Source: Roseiarcus sp963774195
Lineage (GTDB): Bacteria; Pseudomonadota; Alphaproteobacteria; Rhizobiales; Beijerinckiaceae
Direction of reading: 5' to 3'
Assembly: GCA_963774195.1 (NCBI GenBank)
Contig: CAVZDY010000001.1
Coordinates: 1,364,001 to 1,428,000, forward strand
DNA length: 64,000 bases
Every line of letters starts with the position of its first letter. Within the stretch, counting starts at the first letter, position 1. The notes under the pieces are model-generated. The model saw only the letters and a list, made by a program, of their open reading frames with translations. It was not told the DNA's origin and made no database searches. The translations under genes were made by a program, and so were the position numbers. Below, in pieces: positions 33,422 through 42,497 of the stretch.

Positions 33422-35707
33422 ATGCTCAAGATTGTCGGCTATCCCGATCGCTACAGCGTCGCCCCGGGCGAGACGATCGCTTTCAAGCTGTCCGTCGAGG
33501 ACGCCAGTCATTTCGATGCGCGCGTCGTTCGGGTCATTCACGGCGATTGCAACCCCGCGGGGCCGGGCCTCAAGTTTCAGCACATCCCTACCGAGGCCGA
33601 TGGTCGCTACGCGGCGAAGACGCAGCGCATCGACGCCGGCTCGTATCTCAAGGTCGATTCCATCGGCGCGGTCGCCGAGCAGGCGTTCACCTATTTCGCT
33701 TTTGTCTGGCCGACATTGCTCGCCCGCGACGATCAGACGTTGCTTGCGCAATGGAGCACGGAGTCGGAGAGCGGTTTCCGGATCTCGGTTACGGGAAGCC
33801 GCATAACGGTCACTTGCGCTGACGGCGCGGGCGCGGTCGCCGTCGCGACCGCCGACAAGCCGATGCTCGAGCGTCAATGGTACTCCATCAAGGTTACGAT
33901 CGATCCGGCGACGCGCGCGGTCGAAATCGACCAGAAGCCGCTCTTGCCGTTCGCGCTGACCGACGACCACGGCCGGTTTCACGCTGTCGTCGCTGCGGCT
34001 CCCGCGGCGATCGATGCGCCGCTGTTCATGGCGGGCTGTCCCGACGCCGCCGGTGAAGTGTCGCGCCATTTCGACGGAAAAATCGATGGTCCGATCCTGT
34101 TGCGCGGAGCGTGGCCGACGCTGCGGCATGAAGCGCTGCTGACTGGCTTGATCGAGCCGCACGTCGCGACGTCCATCATCGCCCGCTGGGATTTTTCCAA
34201 GGAGATCGAGGGGACCCGCGCGATCGACGTCGGTCCGCACCAACGCCATGGACGGCTCTTCCAGCTTCCCGCTCGCGGCATGAAGGGTTGGAATTGGAAT
34301 GGCGAGGAGCACAGCTGGGTGCGCAAGCCCGAGCACTACGGCGCTATCCACTTTCATAGCGACGACATCTATGACGCCGGCTGGGAGACCTCGGTTTCTG
34401 TCAGGATCCCAGACGACTTGAAGAGCGGACCCTACGCGCTGCATGTGACGTCAGGCGAAAGCGACGAGACCGTCACCCGCGAGGACTACCTCGCCTTCTT
34501 CGTGCGGCCGCCGAGACAGGCGAGCGCGAGCGCGAAGCGGCCGAAGGTCTTGATGCTCGCGCCGACGGCCTCCTATATGGCCTACGCCGATCATGGCGAG
34601 CACATCACCGCGCGCGGCGCCGAAAGGCAAATGGGGCGTCTGCTCACCTTCGGCCACGCCGATCTCTACATGTACGCGCATCCCGAGCTCGGCGGTTCGC
34701 TGTACGACACGCACGCCGACGGTTCGGGCGTCTGCTATTCGAGCCGTTTGCGCCCCAATCTGAATTTCTCGCCGCGCTATCACTCGTGGCTCGGCGGGCA
34801 TGGTTCGGCGCTCTACCAATACAACGCCGACACCCACCTCTTTGATTGGCTCGACCACAACGGCGTCGACTACGACGTCATCACCGACGAGGATCTGCAC
34901 GAGGACGGGTTTGGCATCCTCGCCAACTATTCCGTCGTGATCACCGGCACGCATCCGGAATATCATTCGACCCGCATGTGGGACGCGATGAAGGCGTGGA
35001 TCGATCGCGGCGGCCGGCTCATGTATATGGGCGGCAACGGTTGGTATTGGCGGATCGCCTATCACTCCGAATTGCCCGGGGTGATCGAATTGCGTCGTGC
35101 CGAGGACGGCATCCGGACCTGGTTTTCCGAGCCGGGTGAGTATTATCACTCATTCTCGGGCGAATATGGCGGCCTATGGCGCCGCCTCGGGCGCGCGCCG
35201 AATGTCATGTGCGGCACTGGGTTCATCGCGCAAGGGTTCGACGTCAGCTCGTTCTATCGTCGCGGCCCCGACGCCGACAATCCCAGAGCGTCCTTCATCT
35301 TCCACGACGTTCCCGACGAGATCATCGGCAATTTCGGCCTGATCGGCGGCGGCGCCGCCGGCATCGAGCTCGACTGCATCACCACCGCGCTCGGCTCGCC
35401 GCCGAATATTCTGCGGCTCGCTTCGTCGGACGATCACACGTCGATGATGACCCTGGTGAACGAGGAGTTCGGCGTCGTACCGGTGAATCTGGGCGGCGAC
35501 CAGAACGAGCGCGTGCGAGCCGATCTGACCTTCTGCGAAACGCCTTCGGGCGGCGCGCTATTTGCGACCTCATCGATCGCGTGGTGCGGCAGCCTTTCGC
35601 ACAACAATTATGACAATAACGTCTCGCGGATCACCTGGAACGTCCTGCGCCGATTTGTCGACCCGACGCCGTTCGAAACCAACGCCTCGAACGTAAAGGG
35701 CGTATGA
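33422..35707 (+). CDS. N,N-dimethylformamidase-type large (beta) subunit, mononuclear-iron amidohydrolase
   Basis: 761 residues, the same length as the Paracoccus DMFase large subunit. An N-terminal beta-rich domain is followed by a jelly-roll/LamG-like domain (about 100-240) and the family C-terminal domain (about 370-755) with VLMLAPTASYMAYAD, HADGSGVCYSSRLRPNLNFS, LDHNGVDYDVITDEDLH, VITGTHPEYHSTRMWDAM and MYMGGNGWYWRIAY. Characterised DMFase binds iron through two Tyr and one Glu. By position the candidates here are Tyr385 or Tyr388, Tyr439 and Glu513 (in THPEY); this needs an alignment. It should hydrolyse an amide bond. Its place in a sugar uptake and kinase operon suggests a sugar- or polyol-linked amide and not free dimethylformamide. 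Confidence 0.87.
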   Translation: MLKIVGYPDRYSVAPGETIAFKLSVEDASHFDARVVRVIHGDCNPAGPGLKFQHIPTEADGRYAAKTQRIDAGSYLKVDSIGAVAEQAFTYFAFVWPTLLARDDQTLLAQWSTESESGFRISVTGSRITVTCADGAGAVAVATADKPMLERQWYSIKVTIDPATRAVEIDQKPLLPFALTDDHGRFHAVVAAAPAAIDAPLFMAGCPDAAGEVSRHFDGKIDGPILLRGAWPTLRHEALLTGLIEPHVATSIIARWDFSKEIEGTRAIDVGPHQRHGRLFQLPARGMKGWNWNGEEHSWVRKPEHYGAIHFHSDDIYDAGWETSVSVRIPDDLKSGPYALHVTSGESDETVTREDYLAFFVRPPRQASASAKRPKVLMLAPTASYMAYADHGEHITARGAERQMGRLLTFGHADLYMYAHPELGGSLYDTHADGSGVCYSSRLRPNLNFSPRYHSWLGGHGSALYQYNADTHLFDWLDHNGVDYDVITDEDLHEDGFGILANYSVVITGTHPEYHSTRMWDAMKAWIDRGGRLMYMGGNGWYWRIAYHSELPGVIELRRAEDGIRTWFSEPGEYYHSFSGEYGGLWRRLGRAPNVMCGTGFIAQGFDVSSFYRRGPDADNPRASFIFHDVPDEIIGNFGLIGGGAAGIELDCITTALGSPPNILRLASSDDHTSMMTLVNEEFGVVPVNLGGDQNERVRADLTFCETPSGGALFATSSIAWCGSLSHNNYDNNVSRITWNVLRRFVDPTPFETNASNVKGV

Positions 35708-35718
35708 TCCGAGCAAAG

Positions 35719-35749
35719 CCGCGCGGCGATTAGACTTGTCGCCGCGCGG
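35719..35749 (+). terminator. Hairpin terminator after the amidase operon
   Basis: CCGCGCGGCGA (35719-35729) pairs perfectly with TCGCCGCGCGG (35739-35749) around a 9-base loop, 11 bp after the large-subunit stop, and is followed by TGTTTC. Position and strength fit the end of the 25130-35707 operon, although the T-tract is short. Confidence 0.7.
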
Positions 35750-36102
35750 TGTTTCAGAACGGGATTCGAGCGCCTGTCGGGTATGATTGGCCCTGCCGTA
35801 GCTTCCCAGTAGAGCGGAACTCCCAGACGAGATCACGGATTGGTGATCAGGGCGGACGGGGGCGCAAGAGTAGCGATAACAACGGCCTGAATAGGCGCAA
35901 AAACCCGTGCGCATGACGCAACGCTAGCGCAGCGACGAATGACTGTTTAAAATCGTTATCTTTCTGATATAGTTCTTCGTAGAGAAAAACTGCGGCGATA
36001 AAGGTCGCATTGGCGGAGCGTTAGGGCGCCGAAAATGGCGCGAGAGGCGCGCGCGGGGCAAACGCTCAAGAACTCGTTTCAGCTCTAACGGGGCGAGTAA
36101 CG
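35750..36102. other. Intergenic region without a recognised gene
   Basis: No convincing coding frame. The stretch 35940-35995 is AT-rich (TTTAAAATCGTTATC, TGATATAGTTC) and probably holds the promoter of the small gene at 36103. GGGGCGAG just upstream of 36103 is its likely ribosome-binding site. Confidence 0.4.
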
Positions 36103-36516
36103 ATGGCCGATGGGACAACGATACCCGACGAATGGATCAATGTGCATGTGCCCGACGTAATGGATTGGCACATCAAACGATTGGACGATGCTGGCGTCGT
36201 GTTTCCCGATGACGTGACGTCGCGGGATGACAAAGAAGCGTTTTTGTATCGTCTGCTGATCGACCAATACGGGACTTGCGCCTGCGGCGACGTGGGCCCG
36301 GACCTGTCCCTCATCACGGTGGCCTTCGACCCCGTGACACAGTCGATCCTAGCTTGGGCTTGCTGCGACTGCTTCAAGCAACTCGACAAACTCCGCCGGT
36401 ACGCCGCCACGCTGAGGCAGTGCCAAATTTTTGATAGCAAGGGCAAGCCGAGCGGCTTCGCGGCGGAGGACGCGGGGACGGTCGTCAGTCTCCGGCGGAG
36501 GACGAGGGCGTTGTAA
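36103..36516 (+). CDS. Small cysteine-containing protein of unknown function
   Basis: 137 residues, not recognised. The N-terminus is acidic and helical (DEWINVHVPDVMDWHIKRL). The middle has YGTCACGDVGP and, about 25 residues later, AWACCDCFKQL, so two Cys pairs that could bind zinc or iron. The C-terminal 25 residues (SKGKPSGFAAEDAG) are probably disordered. It stands alone with its own upstream AT-rich region, between the amidase operon terminator and the repB end, exactly where repC would be expected in a repABC operon, but on the opposite strand and unrelated to RepC. Coding composition is normal for the window. Confidence 0.6.
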   Translation: MADGTTIPDEWINVHVPDVMDWHIKRLDDAGVVFPDDVTSRDDKEAFLYRLLIDQYGTCACGDVGPDLSLITVAFDPVTQSILAWACCDCFKQLDKLRRYAATLRQCQIFDSKGKPSGFAAEDAGTVVSLRRRTRAL

Positions 36517-36547
36517 TCCAACAGCGCTTGTCCAAGCCGGCATCGCC

Positions 36548-36676
36548 GTCATTGCGAGCGAAGCGAAGCAATCCAGCGATCGAGGCCTCGCCAGCAAGTC
36601 GCGTGTCGTTCCGTGGGCGCCTCAATCGGCTGACGCCTCGATCTCTGGATCGCCGCGCTTCGCTCGCGCTGGCGAC
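36548..36676. repeat. Dispersed palindromic intergenic repeat, copy 2 (diverged)
   Basis: GTCATTGCGAGCGAAGCGAAGCAATCC-type sequence at 36548-36574 is mirrored by CTGGATCGCCGCGCTTCGCTCGC at 36645-36668. The two arms enclose about 70 bp of GC-rich sequence. It is the same element class as the copies at 4491 and 53962, downstream of repB. Confidence 0.6.
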
Positions 36677-36707
36677 AGGGGGCCGGTTCAATCGAAGACA
36701 GCGTGTT

Positions 36708-37703
36708 CTATAGCGCCGACGCGGGCCTATGCTCGGAGCGCCGCCTTCTTGTCGGCGTCGAATGGGATTTCGTGGTGCGCCTGAAGGCGGCGTAGAGGTC
36801 TGGCAGCGCGTGCGCCAGATATTGCCCGAAATCGCCGGCGTCCTTCCTGGCGATGGCGACGGTGACGCCGCGAGCGTCTTCCTTGACCGTCGCAATCACG
36901 GCGCCATCTTCGGCTTTGACAGCATAGGCGGGCGAAGGCCTCGGCGCGTCGATCGCGGCGGCGGCGAAGATCAGATGGAACCGCTGATCCGACGCCTTGC
37001 CGCCGAACGACTTGCTCGCAGCGATCATGCGCGCTTCCCCCGCGGCGCCCGGCTTTTCCAAGCACGCCGCGAGTTCGAGCCAGCGGTCACGCCCGCATTT
37101 CGGCGCCGGCCCGATCGCCTCGATCAAATCGCGCGGGACCTTCACAGCGCTCGAGATCAAACGCGACAGGGCGAATTTGTCGACCGACAGCGCCGCCATG
37201 ATGACGTCGCGGCTGTAGCCGCTCTCCTCGAGCCGCGCCGCGAACAAGGCTTTTTCGATGAAGGAGAGATCGGTCCGCGCGCTGTTCTCCTGGCCCTGCG
37301 CCACGACCAGCTCTTGGTCGGTTAGCGGCCGCACCATCGCGCGCACCTTGCGGCCGAGTTCGGCGATCGCCTTCAATCGGCGGCGGCCGTAGGCGATCTG
37401 ATAGCGGTCGGGCGCCTCGGGATGTGGACGGACCAGGATCGGCGCCTGCTGGCCGTGGTCGCGGATCGAGGCGACCAGCGCCGCATGGTCCTCCGGCGAG
37501 CTCCCCAGCCGATCGCTGATCAGCGACGCGTCGATCAGCGCCGGCTCGATTTCGATGACAGCCTGCGACTTGATCTGTTCGATCGAGCGCGAGACTGCGC
37601 CGATTGCGCCGCCGGCGCCGAGGCCTTGCAGCGGTGCGGGGCGCGGAGGAACCGTCGGCGTTGTTGGATCCATCAAGCCGGCCAGGAGGTTCTTTCGCGT
37701 CAT
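36708..37703 (-). CDS. repB: RepB, ParB-like centromere-binding partition protein
   Basis: 331 residues from the ATG at 37703, which follows GGGGGAGGAG and gives the family start MTRKNLLAGL; a GTG at 37718 is less likely. The ParB N-terminal domain has HGQQAPILVRPHPEAPDRYQI and YGRRRLKAIAEL, then a helix-turn-helix region (FIEKALFAARLEESGYSRDVIM). RepB binds parS sites and works with RepA to segregate repABC replicons. It overlaps repA by ATGA. In ordinary repABC operons repC follows immediately; here the next 190 bp hold only a palindromic repeat and then a gene on the other strand. Confidence 0.88.
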   Translation of the reverse strand: MTRKNLLAGLMDPTTPTVPPRPAPLQGLGAGGAIGAVSRSIEQIKSQAVIEIEPALIDASLISDRLGSSPEDHAALVASIRDHGQQAPILVRPHPEAPDRYQIAYGRRRLKAIAELGRKVRAMVRPLTDQELVVAQGQENSARTDLSFIEKALFAARLEESGYSRDVIMAALSVDKFALSRLISSAVKVPRDLIEAIGPAPKCGRDRWLELAACLEKPGAAGEARMIAASKSFGGKASDQRFHLIFAAAAIDAPRPSPAYAVKAEDGAVIATVKEDARGVTVAIARKDAGDFGQYLAHALPDLYAAFRRTTKSHSTPTRRRRSEHRPASAL

Positions 37704-38920
37704 CGGCTCCTCCCCCACGCCTTGCGAACGAGCTGCTCGATCTCGCCATTGACGTTGTCGAGCGCCTCGATGGCGCGATCATAGGTCGAGCGTGTGAACT
37801 GGTCGCGGCTGACCTCGTAGAGCGTCTGCTTGGTGATCCCCGCGTCGGAAATCGCGGTGCTCTTAAGCATCGGATAGTTCAGCACATGCTCGCCGAACAT
37901 CGAGCGCATGAAGGAGACCATCTGGTTCTGCGGCCCATCGCCCGGCTCGTAGCGCGTGATGAGATAGCGCATCCAATCGTAATGCATGTTGCCGCCGGCC
38001 TTGCCGACGACGCCGAGCAGATTGGACGTCATGATCAGGAACTGGCACATCGACATCACGTCGAGCATTTGCGGATGCACGGTGACCAGCAGCGCCGTCG
38101 CCGAGCACAGCGCCGACATGGTGAGAAAGCCGAGCTGCGGCGGGCAGTCGACGACGACGACGTCGTAGCGATCGGCGACCGAGGCGAGCGCGCTGTCCAT
38201 GCGGGTGAAGAAGAGTTCGCGGTCTTGGCCGCCGGTCAGCAGAGCGCGCGGCGATTCGTGCTCGAACTCCATCAGCTCCAGATTGCCGGGCGCGAGATCG
38301 AGATTGGCGAAATAGGTCTTGCGGATAATCTGGTCGAGGTCGCGGCGCTGATCGTCGTAGCGGATGGCGCCGTAGAGCGTTTCGTTTTCGCCGACGTCGA
38401 ATTCGGGCTGAACGCCGTGCAGGGCGGAGAGGCTGGCCTGCGGGTCGAGATCGAGCGCCAGCACGCGATAGCCGCGCAGCGCGAGATATTGGGCGAGATG
38501 CGCCGCCGTCGTGGTCTTGCCGCTGCCGCCTTTGAAATTGACGACGGCGATGACCTGCAGATGCTCGCCGTTGGCGCGGTTCGGCAGATATTGCCGATCG
38601 CCCTTGCTGTTGGCGGCGAGGGCGCCGCGCAATTCCTGAATGTCCTCGACGGTGTAGGAGCGCCGACCGCCTGGGCCGACCTCGACTTTCGGGCCTTTGC
38701 CCTCGATGGAGAGCCGGCGCAGATAGGCGTCATTGACGCCGATGAGCTTGGCCGCCTCGGTCGAGGAGAAACGGCGCAGCTGCTTTTGCGCGGAAGGCGC
38801 GAACAATTGCAGCCGATGCGCCTGCAGCTTGGCTGAAAGCTCGCGCGCATGCGCGCCGACGAGGTCGTGGATCGCGTTGGCGGCGGATATCTGGCTTTTT
38901 TGCGCTTGCACGGCAGACAT
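37700..38920 (-). CDS. repA: RepA, ParA-type partition ATPase
   Basis: 406 residues, the normal RepA length. An N-terminal helix-turn-helix (about 50-75, FSSTEAAKLIGVNDAYLRRL) precedes the deviant Walker A motif NFKGGSGKTTTAAH (about 128), LALDLDPQASLSAL and VVVVDCPPQLGFLTM (Walker B). RepA moves and pairs plasmid copies and represses its own operon. It is coupled to repB. The 106-bp region upstream (38921-39026) should hold the promoter and operator. With repC missing, the pair may be a chromosomal or chromid partition locus or a relic of an integrated plasmid. Confidence 0.9.
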   Translation of the reverse strand: MSAVQAQKSQISAANAIHDLVGAHARELSAKLQAHRLQLFAPSAQKQLRRFSSTEAAKLIGVNDAYLRRLSIEGKGPKVEVGPGGRRSYTVEDIQELRGALAANSKGDRQYLPNRANGEHLQVIAVVNFKGGSGKTTTAAHLAQYLALRGYRVLALDLDPQASLSALHGVQPEFDVGENETLYGAIRYDDQRRDLDQIIRKTYFANLDLAPGNLELMEFEHESPRALLTGGQDRELFFTRMDSALASVADRYDVVVVDCPPQLGFLTMSALCSATALLVTVHPQMLDVMSMCQFLIMTSNLLGVVGKAGGNMHYDWMRYLITRYEPGDGPQNQMVSFMRSMFGEHVLNYPMLKSTAISDAGITKQTLYEVSRDQFTRSTYDRAIEALDNVNGEIEQLVRKAWGRSR

Positions 38921-39026
38921 GAGAAGGCACGGCGAATTGTCGAATCGGATCGAATCTTCGTGTCACTGATTCGCGCAAATCGGGCAAGGGCTATTGATTC
39001 GGGCCGCCGCGGCAAAATGCGAAACG

Positions 39027-42000
39027 TCAAGCCGAGGCGGCGGAAAGGTCGTGGATGCGCACCGACGGGCAGGCGTCGCGCGCGATCGCGCAGAGATGGC
39101 GATGGTGGGTGAGGTAGATGACCTGGCCCGACCGCGCCATGTCGCCGAAGAGGCGGAAGGTTTCCTCCGCGCGAAAGTCGTCGAAGGTCTCCATGATGTC
39201 GTCAGCGACGAATGGGATCGGCGTCCGGTTGCGCACGAATTCGAAATAGCCGGCGGCGCGCAAGGCGAGATAGAGTTGGAAGCGCGTCCCCTTGGACATG
39301 TCTGTCACGTTCTTGGAGCGGCCGTCGGCGCCTGTCGCGATCAGAATCTCGCCGTCCTTGCCGGGTTGGCTCGCCAGGCTCGCATAGGCGCCGCGGCTGA
39401 TGGTGCGCAGCGCCTCCGAGGCCCGCGCCATCATCGAACTGCGATGCTGTTCGCGGTAAAGGCGCAGCGCTTGCTCGGTCGCCAGGATGCCAGCGCGCAG
39501 CTTGAGGTGGCGGCGCGCGCCCTCCTCGATGGCGAGCATGGCGGTGCGGCGTCGTTCCTCGAGCGCCGCCGCCTCGCCGTCGCCGCCGATCGCGTCGATC
39601 TGCGCTTGCTTGTCCCGGTGCTCGGCATAGGCGTCGCGCCACGCGTTCTCCCAGTGCTCGCCGCCCGCGACGACCTGCTCGTATTCGGCGGCGAGTGCTG
39701 CCGGATCGACTTCGCTCAGGGCTGCTTCCGCCTCGGCGAGCGTCGGCAGCGCCATCGCCGTGAGGATTTCTTCGCCGTGTTCGGCGATCTCTTTGCGGAG
39801 CTTTTCGCGCCTTGCGAGCAATTCGAGCTTGCCCGCAACCTCGTCCACCGTCGATACGCCGAAATGCGACGTCATGTCCTGCTTGCGCAGATCGACAGCG
39901 CGCGCTTTGGCGTCGAGGTCGCTCGCTGCCTCATTCAGCCGCTCGACCGCTTTGGCGAGTTCCGTTTTCCGCTCGCGCTCCGCGCGGGCGTCCCGTGCGC
40001 GCTCTGCGATGCGGCGATAGAGATCGACGGCCTCGTCCCCGCCGGAGAGTCCGACCTCATTCGCAAGGTTGGCGACCGCCACAGCGAAGGCGCTGCGATC
40101 GGCCTCCATCTTGGCAATGCGCTCGCCGAGTGCGGCGCGCTGCTTCAAAGTCGTCGCGAGATCGGCGGCGAGGCTGAGGACGGTCCGCACCTCGACAACC
40201 GATGGCGTCGGGCCAGCGGCGCTGAGCCAGGTCGATCGCAGCGCATCGTCCCAATTCGTCTCCCACTGCCGGCGCTTGCGGTCGGCAGCTTCCAGCGCAT
40301 GCTCGCGCGTCTCGACATCGCGCCGCCGCTCGTCGAGCGTGCGGCGGCGTTGCTTGCGCTCGGCCTCGGCGTCGAGCGAGCGTTGGGCCGCGGCAAGCAG
40401 GGCCGCTTCGTCGGCGGCGGGGCAGGGGCGTTCGATCGCCGCGAGGGTGGCGGCAAGACGCGCGCGCAGCCGCTCCGCGTCCTTGTCGGCTTCGACGAGA
40501 TCGGTTTCCGAGCGGCGCAGCGCGCGGCGGGCTTCAAGCGCGCTGTCGCGCCGCTTCAGCCACTCCGCCAATGCGGCGAGCGGCCAACGCTCAGGCAACA
40601 GCGGCGAAATCGCTGCGACCGCGGCTCCGATCGCGCTCGCCAGCGTCGCGGCGTTGGCGACGGCTCGGTCGCGTTGCTCCTCGGCGCGGGCACGCTCCGC
40701 CTCGGCGACCGCGAGCCCCCGCGCGATCTCTTGGAGCTTGGCGAGGTTGGCGACGTGACTGAAGCGCCCGGCGACCACGGCGTCGTCGCGACGCAACAGC
40801 GCATCGAAGTGATCGGCCGATGCGCCGTCGAGGCGCGCGCGGTGTTCGCTCCAAGCGCGGTCGCGGTCGCCGCGTAGAACGGCGGCCTCCTCGTCGCTCG
40901 CGAGGCCGCCAATCCAGGCGAGGGCGCTCCGCTCCGCGCCCAAGCGCGCGATCTCGCCGTCGAGGCGGTCGATCTCGGCGTCGTGGCGGGCGATGTCGGC
41001 TTGCAACGCCTCCTGCTGCGCGCGCCACGACTGGATCTGATGCGGTTCGGGAACCGTCAGGCCGACGATTGCATCAGCCTCATCGCGCCAGGGGGCCAAG
41101 CTGGCGTGCGCGTCGGCCAGCGCCGCGCGGCCGTCTTCCACTTGCCGCGAGGCGTGGCGGCGACGAACTGCGTGATCGCTGTTGCGCAGCGCGTCGGCGG
41201 CTTCCTTGAGTTGGATGAGAAGCGTCTCGTCGACGCTCGACGCCGCTGACTTCTCGAGCGCGGCCGACGCTTCGGCGAGGCGCCGGCGCGCCGCCGCGAG
41301 TTCGTCGTCAGCTCTCTCTTTCGCGGCGTCGAGACCCGAGATCTGTTCGATCAGGCTGCGCAATCGCTCGACCGTCGAGGCTGGCAGCACGAAGCGTTGC
41401 GGCTCCGGATCGTCGTCATGGCCGATCTGTCGCAGCAGGCGCCGCATTGTCGCGTCGAGGTCGCGCATCTCGTCGCGCCGCGAGGGCACATCCTTGTCGG
41501 CGGTGACGGCCCGCGCATGGGAATCGGCAAGCGCTTCCAGCCTGCCGGTCGCGCCGAGCGCGACGTCGTCGACTTCGAGCGCCTCGAACTCTGCGCGGAT
41601 GCGCTGACTCTGTTCGCTGTTCGCCTGCGCCTGCGTCTGGGTCTTGATCTCTTCGTCGCGCAATCGCGCGACCTCCTCTCGCCACGCGACGGGGGCGGAC
41701 GGCAGCGCTTCGAGCGGGGCGCATTCAGCGCGAATGTCGTTGAGCTTGGCGAGGCGCGGGCGCATGGCGCGCAACCGTTGGATGGCCTCCTTGCGGGCGA
41801 TCAGCTTGCCGCGCATCGCTGCGGCTTCGTCGTAGCGGGCCTTGGCGCGCTTAGCGGCCGCGACCAATTCAGCGTGCCGCGGCGCCTGCGTGTCGATGCG
41901 CTCGCGCTCGCGTTTGAACTCGACGAGCAGTTTGTTGAGGTCGTGGAGTTCGCCACTGCGAGCGTTCGCGCGAAAGAAGGCGTCGGCCTGTTGGCGCGCT

Positions 42001-42497
42001 TCTTCGAGGCTGCGAGAGAGATCGGCGAGGCCCGAGCTTCCGGAGAACAGAAGCTGGCCGAGGTCGCCCTGCGCCTTGAGAATGGCTTCGCCGCCCCTTT
42101 CAAGCGTGTCGTCGTCGAGCGAGAACATCGTTCGGTAGGCGTCCCGGTCGACGCCGCCGAGCTCGGCGAGGATCGCATTGTCGGCGAGCGGCTGCTCATG
42201 GGTGTCGAGCAGGCTGTTCTGCGGCCGCTTGATGCGAGTGAATTCGCGAATCCCGTCGCGCAGCTCGATCGCTGCGCCGACGCGCATCGTCGCATAGGCG
42301 TGCAGAAACCCGTAGGGCGACTGCGTGGGAATGCCGTAGATGAGGTCGAGCCAGGCGGCGAACAGAGTCGATTTGCCCGCTTCGTTGGGACCGTAGACGA
42401 TATGCAGGTCCGGTTCGCCGGGCTGGGCCTCGCCGAAGTCGAGGGCGCGGTCGGTGAACTTGCCGTAGCGGGTGAGATCGAGCCGCTTGAGACGCAT
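39027..42497 (-). CDS. YhaN-like SMC/Rad50-type ATPase
   Basis: 1,156 residues from the ATG at 42497; the frame is open for 159 codons upstream but that part overlaps the YhaO-like gene. The N-terminus MRLKRLDLTRYGKFTDRALD and Walker A YGPNEAGKST (about 37) are typical of YhaN/SbcC. Long coiled coils fill about 180-900. The C-terminal ATPase half has GTRFQLYLALRAAGYFEF (signature region) and FVADDIMETFDDFRAEET (Walker B and D-loop). It should form a DNA-end-processing complex with the YhaO-like nuclease upstream, as SbcC does with SbcD. The start overlaps the YhaO stop by one base (TGATG). Confidence 0.9.
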   Translation of the reverse strand: MRLKRLDLTRYGKFTDRALDFGEAQPGEPDLHIVYGPNEAGKSTLFAAWLDLIYGIPTQSPYGFLHAYATMRVGAAIELRDGIREFTRIKRPQNSLLDTHEQPLADNAILAELGGVDRDAYRTMFSLDDDTLERGGEAILKAQGDLGQLLFSGSSGLADLSRSLEEARQQADAFFRANARSGELHDLNKLLVEFKRERERIDTQAPRHAELVAAAKRAKARYDEAAAMRGKLIARKEAIQRLRAMRPRLAKLNDIRAECAPLEALPSAPVAWREEVARLRDEEIKTQTQAQANSEQSQRIRAEFEALEVDDVALGATGRLEALADSHARAVTADKDVPSRRDEMRDLDATMRRLLRQIGHDDDPEPQRFVLPASTVERLRSLIEQISGLDAAKERADDELAAARRRLAEASAALEKSAASSVDETLLIQLKEAADALRNSDHAVRRRHASRQVEDGRAALADAHASLAPWRDEADAIVGLTVPEPHQIQSWRAQQEALQADIARHDAEIDRLDGEIARLGAERSALAWIGGLASDEEAAVLRGDRDRAWSEHRARLDGASADHFDALLRRDDAVVAGRFSHVANLAKLQEIARGLAVAEAERARAEEQRDRAVANAATLASAIGAAVAAISPLLPERWPLAALAEWLKRRDSALEARRALRRSETDLVEADKDAERLRARLAATLAAIERPCPAADEAALLAAAQRSLDAEAERKQRRRTLDERRRDVETREHALEAADRKRRQWETNWDDALRSTWLSAAGPTPSVVEVRTVLSLAADLATTLKQRAALGERIAKMEADRSAFAVAVANLANEVGLSGGDEAVDLYRRIAERARDARAERERKTELAKAVERLNEAASDLDAKARAVDLRKQDMTSHFGVSTVDEVAGKLELLARREKLRKEIAEHGEEILTAMALPTLAEAEAALSEVDPAALAAEYEQVVAGGEHWENAWRDAYAEHRDKQAQIDAIGGDGEAAALEERRRTAMLAIEEGARRHLKLRAGILATEQALRLYREQHRSSMMARASEALRTISRGAYASLASQPGKDGEILIATGADGRSKNVTDMSKGTRFQLYLALRAAGYFEFVRNRTPIPFVADDIMETFDDFRAEETFRLFGDMARSGQVIYLTHHRHLCAIARDACPSVRIHDLSAASA

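Noticed and set aside
36103..38920. Complete repABC replication origin
   Set aside because: No RepC-like sequence exists after repB on either strand, and no antisense-RNA-like hairpin was seen there.
36517..39026. Integrated plasmid with attachment sites or tRNA junction around repAB
   Set aside because: No integrase, tRNA gene or direct-repeat ends were found; only a dispersed palindromic repeat is visible.
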